DNA of 64,000 nucleotides, taken from assembly GCF_016801025.1 (NCBI RefSeq), contig NZ_CP068983.1:496001-560000 (forward strand), in the 5' to 3' direction. The notes under the pieces were generated by a model. It was not told the origin of the DNA, searched no databases, and saw only the letters and a list, made by a program, of their open reading frames with translations. Positions 49,288 through 57,728 of this stretch are shown here, piece after piece. The stretch comes from Paradevosia shaoguanensis (lineage in GTDB: Bacteria; Pseudomonadota; Alphaproteobacteria; Rhizobiales; Devosiaceae). How positions within the stretch are numbered: the stretch's first letter is position 1; every line of letters begins with the position of its first letter. A program made the position numbers and the translations under genes.

Positions 49288-52242
49288 GTGACAGACGGTC
49301 AATGGATCAAATCGCCAACGGCGCGCCGCGTCATCGAATACTGGGCAGATGCCCGGCCGGCTTGGCTATGGTCGGGTGACGGCTCCGAGCTCCTCTGGCG
49401 CAACGGCGCCGCACGTTTCTTCATGGCGCGGATCAAGAAGAACGGGCCCAAGCTCCTCAGCTCGCCCACCCCGATCAAGGGCCAGGTGGCCCGTCTTATC
49501 CGGCTCGGCTCGACCGGGCGCACCAGCCTGTCGCGCATCCAGTTCCTGGCCGGCGACAAGCCGATCTCGGCCACCTGCGCCGTTACGCCGCTGCAGGTTG
49601 CCGATGGCGACACCGGCCTTCTCATCGTCGCGGTGGACCCGATCGATTCCACGCTCATCGAGGATGTCCGTCCCGACGCCATCACCCGCAGCATCTTGCC
49701 TCAGGATGCCGAGTATCTCGTGCTCGGCGGCGATGACCAACCCGTCACCGGCTCGCCCCTGGCGCTGACCCTGGGCGGCGACGCCACGGCAGCCCTGGGC
49801 GATGGCGAGACCGAACTCGACGGCCGCCGCTATGTGGCCACGCGTTTCCGCGCCGGCCCGAATGGCGCTACGCTGGTTCTCCTCGAACCAACCGCTCCTG
49901 CGCCGGAGCCGGAAATCGCCGTGGAGGAAACCCTTCCACCGCCTTCGGCAGAAGAGCCGGCCACCGATCTCGAAGCCTGGGCCGATGCCGATGGCCCGGA
50001 CGAGCTGCCGGACGAGACCGTCGACACGCACATCGACCCCGCCTGGGCCGCGGTGGAGGCCGCAGCCCGCGCCAGCCTCGAAGCGCCCGAAGAGCCGCAA
50101 CCCGCGCACGACGATGGCGAGGAGATCGAAGGCGAAGCCGCCACGACTGAGCCGCCAAACGAATCCGGCCGCCTCAGCGGGCTCTTCGAAAAGCTCTCGC
50201 AGGACGACGAACTCTACGCGCCCCTGAACGCCGTCGACGAGCCGGAAGCGGAGCAGCAGGGTACGCTGGACGCCGAAACCGAATTTGCGCCGGTCGCTCA
50301 GCAGGTCGAAGTCGAGACCTACACGCCCGAAATCGAGCCGGAACAATCTGCCGAAGCCGCTCCGCCGGAACTCGAGCTGCCTGTCGAGCCTGAAGCCGCC
50401 GCTCCCCAGCTGGTGCGCATCGTCGGCCGCCGCTTCACGCCACCGGCAGAGGCGCTCGAAACCGCGCCCCCCGACATCGCAGAAGACCTGCCGCCCGACG
50501 AAGCTGCGCCCAACGAAGACCTCGTAGAATCCGAAGAGACCGAGGCGGAGCCGGTCGCCGAAAGCGCCGAGCCGCCGACCGCTGCCGAAGCACCGCCGGC
50601 AACATCGAGCGATGCGGACGCCGTCGAGCGCGTCTCGCGCTATAATTTCGACGAGCTCTCCCGCATTCTCAATGATCGGGTTAGCGGCGAGCTCGGCCCA
50701 CAGTCGCGCCGCACCTCGATCGAAGAGATCATCGCCAGCAATCCCAACCCGACGCCACCGCCCGTACCGGCTCAGCAGCAGCCCACCGGGTCGCTGATCA
50801 ACCTGGGCGGGGAGACGCTGGTCCTTAACCGGCTGCCGCTCGGCATCCTGGTGTTCCGCGACCAGCAGGTGCTTTTCGCCAACCGGGCGATCACCGAGAT
50901 GATCGGCTACGAGTCGGTCGAAAGCCTGCGCAATGCCGGCCTCGCCTCGATCTTCCCGGCAGCCAGCGACGAGCAGCCCGAGGCCGGCCCGGTCAATCAC
51001 CTCGTGCAGCGCGACGGCACGCTGGTGCCGGTCACCGCGCGGCTGCAATCCATTTCGTGGCAGGGCCGCCCTGCCCTGATGCTCTCGGCCAGCGCCACCG
51101 AAGTGCGCACCGGGCATGAAGGCGCCGTGCACGCCTTTGCCGAAATGCTTGCCGAGACGCGCGAGGATGGCTTCATCCAGGCTAATCGCGCCGGCGTCAT
51201 CAGCGGCGTCTCCGCCCATGCGCGCATCGTGTTGCAGCGCAGCGAGATCGAGCTTGTCGGCAAGCCGCTCACCAGCATCATCCAGCCCGAAGACCAGGCG
51301 GCGCTGCGTACCTTCCTCGAACGCCCTGCCCGCTTTGCCGAAACGGCGCGACCCGTTCTGACGGTGCGCGGCGCCGATCCGGCCGTCGAGGTCATGCTGT
51401 TCGTTCAGGGCCAGGCCGGTATCGTCGCCGGGTACTTCGGCTTCGTCCGCCGTCGCGATGGCGCGACCCAGCTTCCCGCCTCCGATGCGGAAGGCGATCC
51501 GGTATTGCTGGGCCGGCTCAGCCGCGGCCTGCGCCGCCCGCTCAATACCATTATCGGTTTTTCCGACCTCATCAGCTCCGCCGCGTTCGGCGAGATCGGC
51601 AATCCGCGCTACAAGGAATATGCGCTCGATATCAAGGCCGCGGGCCACGAGATCACGGCGCTCGTCGAAGAACTCGATGACTATACGCGCCTGCGCGACG
51701 GCCGTTATTCGCCGCGCCCCACCGATGTCGACCTCGCGGCCCTGCTCGAATCCTGCGTCATCCGCGTGCGCGGACAGGCCAACGCGGCGCGCGTCCTCGT
51801 GCGCAGCGCCATTTCCGAGCGCCTGCCGCGCATCCGCGCCGACCGCGCCTCGCTCGGACAGGCCGTGCTCAACCTCCTGGCCAGCGCTATCGACCAGACG
51901 CCGGTGGGCGGCGCCGTCGTGCTATCGGCCAAGCTCGAGGACGATGGCTCGGTCGCCGTGCATGTGCGCGACAGCGCCAATGCGCAGGCCGATCAGTCCG
52001 AGCGCTTCGTGGTGTTCCGCGATGGCGTGGGCAAGGATGGGCAGATGCTCACCCCGGTGCGCTCGACGGTGGGTCTCGCGCTCACGCGCTCGCTGCTCGC
52101 CGTCAACGCCTGCTCGCTTTCGGTCGATCCGGCAGGCAGCGTCGGCACCATTTTCTCGCTCGTCATTCCGCGCGAGCTGGTGACCAAGGGGCAGCTTCCG
52201 CCTCCGCCACCCGAAGATGATGCCGGCCCGCTAAGCCCCTGA
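49288..52242 (+). CDS. PAS-domain sensor histidine-kinase homologue, catalytically degenerate
   Basis: A 984-residue protein. An N-terminal PAS-like region (VIEYWADARPAWLWSGDGSELLWRNGAARFF) precedes a long acidic Pro/Glu/Ala-rich linker (about 205-450). A PAS domain follows (about 510-600, NRLPLGILVFRDQQVLFANRAITEMIGY), then another (about 620-730), and a kinase module (about 735-970). The H-box reads LSRGLRRPLN, so the phospho-His is Arg (residue 746). The N-box reads LLASAIDQTP with Ser (866) where the ATP-Mg Asn should be, and the G1 box is VRDSANAQ. It should not phosphorylate. The start is GTG 49288; GTG 49246 is also possible. Confidence 0.85.
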   Translation: MTDGQWIKSPTARRVIEYWADARPAWLWSGDGSELLWRNGAARFFMARIKKNGPKLLSSPTPIKGQVARLIRLGSTGRTSLSRIQFLAGDKPISATCAVTPLQVADGDTGLLIVAVDPIDSTLIEDVRPDAITRSILPQDAEYLVLGGDDQPVTGSPLALTLGGDATAALGDGETELDGRRYVATRFRAGPNGATLVLLEPTAPAPEPEIAVEETLPPPSAEEPATDLEAWADADGPDELPDETVDTHIDPAWAAVEAAARASLEAPEEPQPAHDDGEEIEGEAATTEPPNESGRLSGLFEKLSQDDELYAPLNAVDEPEAEQQGTLDAETEFAPVAQQVEVETYTPEIEPEQSAEAAPPELELPVEPEAAAPQLVRIVGRRFTPPAEALETAPPDIAEDLPPDEAAPNEDLVESEETEAEPVAESAEPPTAAEAPPATSSDADAVERVSRYNFDELSRILNDRVSGELGPQSRRTSIEEIIASNPNPTPPPVPAQQQPTGSLINLGGETLVLNRLPLGILVFRDQQVLFANRAITEMIGYESVESLRNAGLASIFPAASDEQPEAGPVNHLVQRDGTLVPVTARLQSISWQGRPALMLSASATEVRTGHEGAVHAFAEMLAETREDGFIQANRAGVISGVSAHARIVLQRSEIELVGKPLTSIIQPEDQAALRTFLERPARFAETARPVLTVRGADPAVEVMLFVQGQAGIVAGYFGFVRRRDGATQLPASDAEGDPVLLGRLSRGLRRPLNTIIGFSDLISSAAFGEIGNPRYKEYALDIKAAGHEITALVEELDDYTRLRDGRYSPRPTDVDLAALLESCVIRVRGQANAARVLVRSAISERLPRIRADRASLGQAVLNLLASAIDQTPVGGAVVLSAKLEDDGSVAVHVRDSANAQADQSERFVVFRDGVGKDGQMLTPVRSTVGLALTRSLLAVNACSLSVDPAGSVGTIFSLVIPRELVTKGQLPPPPPEDDAGPLSP

Positions 52243-52412
52243 CCATCCCGCCGAATCTGTTGCACCCTGAAGCCGCCGCCGCGCTGTCCGCCCGGGCTGC
52301 GCCGGTGGTTCTTGCTATGCATTTGCTTGGGCAGAGAAAGGTTTAACATAGCGGCAATGCCTCCCGGCATGGGCGATGGCTTATAAGGGTGCAAGGGGGA
52401 GATGGAGAAGCA

Positions 52413-53900
52413 ATGATGAAGCTCAGGAACACTTTGGCCGCCGCGACGCTCGCCATTCTGGCAAGCGTCGCCCCCGCCTTCGCCGCCCGCACCGATATCC
52501 GCATCGGCCTCGTGCTGGAGCCCGCCGCGCTCGACCCGACCACGACAGCGGGCGCGGCGACCAAGGAAGTCACCTACCAGAACATCTTCGAGGGCCTGAC
52601 ACAGATCGACCAGAACGGCGCCGTGCAGCCGGCTCTGGCCACGTCCTGGACCATCTCGCCGGACAACCTCACTTACACGTTCAAGCTCGCGCCCAACGTC
52701 AAGTTCCACGACGGCACGCCGTTCACGGCCGATGACGTCAAGTTCAGCATCGAGCGCATCATCGCGCCCGACAGCACCAATTCGCAGAAGGACCTTTATG
52801 CCGGCGTGATCGACAGCGTTACGGTCATCGATCCGCTGACGGTCGAGATCAGGCTTAAGGCACCCTCGGGCAATTTCCTCTTCGATCTGGGTCGTGGCGC
52901 CGCCGTCATCGTCTCCCCCAAGACCGAGGCGAACAACGCCACCCACCCCGTCGGCACCGGTCCCTTCCGCTTCGTGCAATGGGACAAGGGCAGCCGCGTG
53001 GTACTGGAGCGGAACCCGGACTATTGGGGCAAGCCGGTGGCACTCGACAAGGCCACCTTCGTCTTCATCGGCGACCCGGCAACCGCCGTCAGCGCGCTCC
53101 TTGCCGGCGATGTCGATGGCTTCAACAATTTCGCCGCACCCGAAGCGGTCGATATCTTCAAGGCCAACCCGCAATTCACCGTCGCGGTCGGCACCACCGA
53201 GGGCGAAACGCTCCTTGCCACCAACAACAAGCGCAAGCCGTTCGACGACCTGCGCGTGCGCCAGGCCATCGCCCATGCCATCAACCGGCAGGAACTGATC
53301 GAGGGCGCCGGGCACGGCTTCGGCGTGCCGATCGGCTCGCATTTCGCGCCGCACAATCCCTATTACATCGACCTGACGAACACTTATCCCTTCGATCCGG
53401 CCGAGGGTAAGCGCCTCCTCGCCGAAGCCGGTTTCCCGGATGGCTTTTCCACCACGATCAAGCTGCCGCCTGTGCCTTATGCGCGGCTGGGCGGCCAGAT
53501 CCTCGCCCAGCAGCTCGCCGCCATCGGCATCAAGGCGCAGCTCATCAATGTGGAATGGGCGCAGTGGCTGACGGACGTTTACACCAACCACGATTTCGAC
53601 CTGACCGTGATCAGCCATGTCGAGCCCTTCGACATTGGCATCTATGCCGATCCCAACTACTATTTCGGCTACGACGACCCGGAATTCCAGGCGATCATTG
53701 CAAAGCTCAACGCCACGACCGATGACGCCCAGCGCAAGGACCTGGCCCAGCAAGCCCAGCGCCGCCTCGCCGAGCAGGCCGTCAACGGCTACCTCTTCGA
53801 ACTCGCCCAGGTCGGCGTCTGGAACAGCAAAGTCCGCGGCTACTGGCTCAACGCCCCCATCGAAGGCGTGGTGCTGCGCGATATTCATTGGGTGGATTGA
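52413..53900 (+). CDS. Peptide/opine-type ABC transporter substrate-binding protein
   Basis: A 495-residue SBP_bac_5 protein. The signal peptide MMKLRNTLAAATLAILASVAPAFAA (about 25) precedes the mature start RTDIRIGLVLEPAALDPTTTAG. Typical motifs are YQNIFEGLTQID, DGTPFTADDVKFSIERI, VGTGPFRFVQWDKGSRVVLERNPDYWG and DDLRVRQAIAHAINRQELIEG. It delivers oligopeptides or related amides to the permeases at 54228 and 55178. GGAG precedes the ATG. A 327-bp palindrome-rich gap separates it from the permeases. Confidence 0.93.
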   Translation: MMKLRNTLAAATLAILASVAPAFAARTDIRIGLVLEPAALDPTTTAGAATKEVTYQNIFEGLTQIDQNGAVQPALATSWTISPDNLTYTFKLAPNVKFHDGTPFTADDVKFSIERIIAPDSTNSQKDLYAGVIDSVTVIDPLTVEIRLKAPSGNFLFDLGRGAAVIVSPKTEANNATHPVGTGPFRFVQWDKGSRVVLERNPDYWGKPVALDKATFVFIGDPATAVSALLAGDVDGFNNFAAPEAVDIFKANPQFTVAVGTTEGETLLATNNKRKPFDDLRVRQAIAHAINRQELIEGAGHGFGVPIGSHFAPHNPYYIDLTNTYPFDPAEGKRLLAEAGFPDGFSTTIKLPPVPYARLGGQILAQQLAAIGIKAQLINVEWAQWLTDVYTNHDFDLTVISHVEPFDIGIYADPNYYFGYDDPEFQAIIAKLNATTDDAQRKDLAQQAQRRLAEQAVNGYLFELAQVGVWNSKVRGYWLNAPIEGVVLRDIHWVD

Positions 53901-53941
53901 GGGCAGGCCGGTTTTGCCTGGCACGAACGTGTCCGTGGCTC

Positions 53942-54068
53942 ACCCCCTCCCCGACCCTCCCCACAAGGGGGAGGGTGAAGGGGAGCCAACATCCCGATGC
54001 CGGCAATTGTACCGAGCCCGCGCCACACACCCCACCCTCCCCCTTGTGGGGAGGGCCAGGGAGGGGGT
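53942..54068. repeat. Family 2 palindrome (53.9 kb), 36-bp arms
   Basis: The arm 53942-53977 and the reverse of 54033-54068 match at 34 of 36 bases around a 55-nt loop. The core is CCACAAGGGGGAGGG. It lies in the gap between the SBP and permease genes and is followed at once by the pair at 54101. Confidence 0.85.
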
Positions 54069-54100
54069 AACGCCCCACACTCAGAACACGCCCGCGGCCC

Positions 54101-54201
54101 ACCCCCACCCCATCCCTCCCCGCAAGGGGGAGGGAGCGCGGGGGCACAATCCAGCCAACACGTCTCCCTCCCCCTTGCGGGGAGGGGACAGGGGTGGGGG
54201 T
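54101..54201. repeat. Family 2 palindrome (54.1 kb)
   Basis: The left arm 54101-54136 and right arm 54164-54201 are inverted with one small indel; the core is CTCCCCGCAAGGGGGAGGGAG. With the pair at 53942 it makes a tandem of long hairpins just before the permease start at 54228. Confidence 0.8.
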
Positions 54202-54227
54202 AGCCGCACACTCCCCACTACCCCAGC

Positions 54228-55181
54228 ATGATCCTCTTCCTCACCCGCCGTCTCGCCGGCTTCCTCGTCACGCTGATCATCGCGGCAGCGGCCGTCTTCC
54301 TCCTCCTCGATCGCCTCCCGGGCGATCCCGCGCAGTTCATCCTCGGCATCAATGCCAGCCCCGATGCCGTCGCCGCCCTGCGCACCCAGCTCGGCCTCGA
54401 CCTCCCCATCTGGCAGCGCTTTGTCGACTGGCTCCTCGCCATGTTCCGCGGCGATTTCGGCATTTCCTATACGCAAAGCGCGCCGGTCGCGGCGCTTATC
54501 GGCGAGCGTCTCTGGGTCACCCTGCCGCTCGCCGCCTTCGCCATGGTGCTTTCCATCGTCATCGGCCTTCCCATCGGCATCCTCGCCGCGCGCCGCCGTG
54601 GCTCGTGGCTCGATACGGGCCTGATGCTCCTCGCGCAGATGGGCATCGCCATTCCCAATTTCTGGTTCGGCATGCTACTGGTGCTGCTGTTTTCCATTAC
54701 CCTGCGCTGGCTGCCGCCCGGCGGCTTCACGCCCTGGCAGGAAGATTTTTGGGCAGCGCTCCGCGCCATGATCCTCCCCAGCCTCGCCCTCGCGCTTCCG
54801 CAGGCGGCCATCCTCGCCCGCGTCATGCGCACGGCGCTCGTGGATGTCCAAAGCTCCGATTTCATCCGCACCGCCCGCGCCAAGGGCATGACGCTGGGCG
54901 AAGCCGTCTGGCGGCATGGGGTGCGCAATGCGCTTCTTCCCATCCTCACCATCCTCGGCCTGCAATTCGCCTTCCTCATCTCGGGCACGATCATCGTCGA
55001 GAACGTCTTCTACCTGCCCGGGCTCGGTCGCCTCATCTTCACGGCCATTTCCGAGCGCGACCTCATCCTCGTGCGCGGCGCCGTCATCATCCTCATCGCG
55101 GCGGTGACGGCGAGCATGTTCATCGTCGATGTGCTCTATGCCGTGGTCGACCCACGCCTGCGTGGAGGCTTGCGGCCATGA
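54228..55181 (+). CDS. Dipeptide ABC transporter permease (DppB type)
   Basis: A 317-residue permease. It begins MILFLTRRLAGFLVTLIIAAAAVFLLLDRLPGDP, the DppB/OppB signature, then six membrane segments. The EAA loop is DFIRTARAKGMTLGEAVWRHGVRNALLP. It forms a heterodimer with the next permease, whose ATG overlaps its stop (ATGA). Confidence 0.93.
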   Translation: MILFLTRRLAGFLVTLIIAAAAVFLLLDRLPGDPAQFILGINASPDAVAALRTQLGLDLPIWQRFVDWLLAMFRGDFGISYTQSAPVAALIGERLWVTLPLAAFAMVLSIVIGLPIGILAARRRGSWLDTGLMLLAQMGIAIPNFWFGMLLVLLFSITLRWLPPGGFTPWQEDFWAALRAMILPSLALALPQAAILARVMRTALVDVQSSDFIRTARAKGMTLGEAVWRHGVRNALLPILTILGLQFAFLISGTIIVENVFYLPGLGRLIFTAISERDLILVRGAVIILIAAVTASMFIVDVLYAVVDPRLRGGLRP

Positions 55182-56017
55182 AGACTCGCTGGCACCCGAG
55201 CCTCGTCATCGGCCTTATCGGCACCGGCATTTTCCTCGCCCTGGCGCTGATCTCGCTCATCTGGACGCCCTATCCGATCGACCAGATCGATCTCGCCCGC
55301 AAGTTCGCCGGGCCCGGGCCCGAGCATTGGCTGGGCACCGATTTCTTCGGGCGCGACATGCTCTCGATGGTCATGGCCGGCACGCTCACCAGCTTCGTCG
55401 TCGCCGCCATCGCGGTAGCCATCGGCATGGTCATCGGCGTGCCGCTGGGCCTGGCGGCGGCCGCCTGGGGCGGGCCGGTCGAGTGGCTGGTGCTGCGAGT
55501 CAACGATTTCCTCTTCGCCTTTCCCGCCATCATCACGGCCATCCTCATCACCGCGCTTTTCGGCCCCGGCGCCACCAACGCCATGATCGCCATCGGCATC
55601 TTCAACATTCCGGTTTTCGCCCGCGTGGCGCGGGGCGGAGCCCTCAGCCTCAAGTCGCTCGACTATATCGGCGCGGCGCGCCTCGCCGGCATGGGCAATT
55701 GGGAGATTTCGCTGCGCCACCTGCTGCCGAACGTCGCCAGCCTCATCATCGTCCAAGCGACGATCCAGCTTGCCCTGGGCATTCTCGCTGAGGCTGGGCT
55801 GAGCTATGTGGGCCTCGGCACGCAGCCGCCGGCGACAAGCCTTGGGCTCATGCTCAAGGACGCGCAATCGCTGTTCCTGCTGCATCCCTGGCTTACCTAT
55901 GTGCCGGGCCTTTCCATCGTGCTGATCGTCATTTCGCTCAACCTGGCCGGCGACGGCCTGCGCGACATGCTCGATCCGCGGCTCAAGCGCGAGGGCATCG
56001 CCAATGCCGCCGCTTGA
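55178..56017 (+). CDS. Dipeptide ABC transporter permease (DppC type)
   Basis: A 279-residue partner permease. HWLGTDFFGRDMLSMVMAGTLTSF is the DppC/OppC signature, and the EAA loop is DYIGAARLAGMGNWEISLRHLLPN. Six membrane segments are apparent. Start is ATG 55178, coupled to the upstream stop. The ATPase gene starts 14 bases before its end. Confidence 0.93.
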   Translation: MKTRWHPSLVIGLIGTGIFLALALISLIWTPYPIDQIDLARKFAGPGPEHWLGTDFFGRDMLSMVMAGTLTSFVVAAIAVAIGMVIGVPLGLAAAAWGGPVEWLVLRVNDFLFAFPAIITAILITALFGPGATNAMIAIGIFNIPVFARVARGGALSLKSLDYIGAARLAGMGNWEISLRHLLPNVASLIIVQATIQLALGILAEAGLSYVGLGTQPPATSLGLMLKDAQSLFLLHPWLTYVPGLSIVLIVISLNLAGDGLRDMLDPRLKREGIANAAA

Positions 56018-57728
56018 GCTCCGGAACCTCTCGGTCGCCTTCGGCGAGAACACCGTCCTGTCCGGCGTCAGCTACGCGCTCGAACAGAGCGAACGGTTCG
56101 GCATTATCGGGGAAAGCGGCTCAGGCAAGACGATGATGTCGCTGGCGATCACCGGCCTTTTGCCCGAGGGCGCCCAGCGCGGTGGCGAGATCGTCTTCGA
56201 TGGCACGCCCCTGCCCCGGGACGAGCGCGGCATGGCCCGCCTGCGCGGCAGCCGCATCGCCATGGTCTTCCAGGAGCCCATGACTGCGCTCAATCCGCTG
56301 ATGCGTGTTGGCGCCCAGATCGCCGAAGCGGGGTCGCTCGCCGGGACCAATCCGGGCGTCGAAAGCCTGCTGCGCGAAGTCGGTCTCGATCCCCTCCACG
56401 CCGCCCGCTATCCGCACGAGCTTTCTGGCGGCCAGCGCCAGCGCGTGATGATCGCCATCGCGCTGGCCGGCGAGCCCGATCTCCTCATCGCGGACGAACC
56501 GACTTCCGCCCTCGACCTCATCACCCAGCGCCGTATTCTCGATCTCATTGCGGAGGTCTGCGACCGACGCGGCATGGCGCTGCTCTTCATCAGCCACGAC
56601 CTCAAGGCCGTCGCCGCGCTCTGCCAGCGCGTATTGGTGCTGCGGCGCGGCGAGGTGGTCGAACAGGGTCGCGCCGCCGATGTGTTTGGCGCGCCCAGCG
56701 CCGACTACACGCGCACGCTGATCGCAGCCGCGAAGCCGCGCATTCGCGCTGTGCCGCCGCCGTCAGAGCAGAAACCCTTATTGGAGGTCCAAAACCTCGC
56801 CCGTCACTTCCGCCAACCCGGCCGCGCCTGGTTCCTGCCCGGAGCGCCCTTTGCTGCCGTCGACGGCGTGAGCTTTTCGCTGGCGCAGTCGGAATCGGTC
56901 GCAATCGTCGGCCCCTCCGGTTGCGGAAAAACGACACTGGCGCGGATCATCGCGGGGCTGGATCGCGCCGATGGCGGGAGGATGGTGTTCCACGGAAGCA
57001 CCTCCTCTTCTCCGTTCCCCCCCCACCCCCGCACTTCCCCGGCCGAAGAGCCGGGGCCCACGGATCGCTCCACTCGAGTGGAGAACGGCAATGGGCCCCG
57101 GATCAAGTCCGGGGAAGTACCGTGGTGGGGTGGGAATGGTGGACAGACAACGACCGCCTCCAGAGACGCCACCACCTACCACGGCTCCGACCTCCCCCGC
57201 CGACTCCGCCGTGATATCTCGCTGGTCTTCCAGGACCCCTATGGCAGCTTCGATCCGCGTCTCGAAGTGGGCCGCGCCGTAGCCGAACCGCTCCGCCTCG
57301 AGCCCGGCATAACGCCGGCCGAACGCCTCAAGCGCGTGGCCGAGGCCGTCGAAGCCGTCGGGCTCTCGCCCACCCTCCTCAACCGCTATCCGCACGAGTT
57401 TTCCGGTGGCCAGCGTCAGCGGCTCGCCATTGCCCGCGCCCTCGTCACCCGCCCGCGCCTCGTCATTCTCGATGAACCGGTTTCGGCGCTAGACGTCTCC
57501 CTGCGCGGCGATGTGCTGGCTTTGCTCAACCGGCTGCGCGGCGAGTACGGGCTCGCCTATCTCGTCATCAGCCACGACCTGGATATGGTCCGCTCGGTGA
57601 GCGACCGCGTGCTGGTCATGGAAAAAGGGCAGATCGTGGAGGAAGGCCGTCCGGCCGATATCTTCGAGCATCCGCAACACCGGCTGACGCGCGAGCTGCT
57701 GGCCGCGCGCCTGCCCGATGTCGCCTAG
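56004..57728 (+). CDS. Fused dipeptide ABC ATPase (DppD-DppF) with an in-frame palindromic insertion
   Basis: A 574-residue protein with two nucleotide-binding domains. Domain 1 (about 1-245) has Walker A GESGSGKT, signature LSGGQRQR and Walker B LLIADEPT. Domain 2 (about 258-574) has Walker A GPSGCGKTTL, Q-loop VFQDPYGSF, signature FSGGQRQR and Walker B LVILDEP. Between Walker A and the Q-loop of domain 2, residues 333-395 are a foreign 63-residue segment encoded by palindromic copy E and its flanks (PRTSPAEEPGPTDRSTRVEN...). Both ends carry HGS, so removal restores the usual VFHGSDLPRRLRRDISLVFQ. The frame is intact; whether domain 2 works is unknown. Confidence 0.9.
   Translation: MPPLELRNLSVAFGENTVLSGVSYALEQSERFGIIGESGSGKTMMSLAITGLLPEGAQRGGEIVFDGTPLPRDERGMARLRGSRIAMVFQEPMTALNPLMRVGAQIAEAGSLAGTNPGVESLLREVGLDPLHAARYPHELSGGQRQRVMIAIALAGEPDLLIADEPTSALDLITQRRILDLIAEVCDRRGMALLFISHDLKAVAALCQRVLVLRRGEVVEQGRAADVFGAPSADYTRTLIAAAKPRIRAVPPPSEQKPLLEVQNLARHFRQPGRAWFLPGAPFAAVDGVSFSLAQSESVAIVGPSGCGKTTLARIIAGLDRADGGRMVFHGSTSSSPFPPHPRTSPAEEPGPTDRSTRVENGNGPRIKSGEVPWWGGNGGQTTTASRDATTYHGSDLPRRLRRDISLVFQDPYGSFDPRLEVGRAVAEPLRLEPGITPAERLKRVAEAVEAVGLSPTLLNRYPHEFSGGQRQRLAIARALVTRPRLVILDEPVSALDVSLRGDVLALLNRLRGEYGLAYLVISHDLDMVRSVSDRVLVMEKGQIVEEGRPADIFEHPQHRLTRELLAARLPDVA
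57033..57118. repeat. Palindromic element family 1, copy E, inside a coding sequence
   Basis: An 86-bp copy with intact 10-bp ends, perfect CCGGGGCCCA/TGGGCCCCGG boxes and perfect central CTCCACTCGAGTGGAG. It lies in frame in the fused ATPase gene. The three forward frames and at least two reverse frames are free of stop codons. Confidence 0.92.

Noticed and set aside
49366-51648. 760-codon minus-strand frame opposite the histidine-kinase homologue
   Set aside because: It is antisense to a gene with clear PAS and kinase motifs; its product is Arg/Gly-rich and low complexity, as expected from GC skew.
53942-54201. Rho-independent terminators only
   Set aside because: The arms are far longer than terminators need, lack T-runs, and recur between divergent genes at 19934, so a repeat family explains them better.
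56991-57188. Frameshift or pseudogene in the fused ATPase
   Set aside because: The frame is continuous across the inserted element and all downstream motifs (Q-loop, signature, Walker B) are intact, so I do not call it broken.
56004-57728. Two separate ATPase genes joined by error
   Set aside because: Fused DppD-DppF ATPases are common; the linker after domain 1 is continuous with no stop or alternative start.
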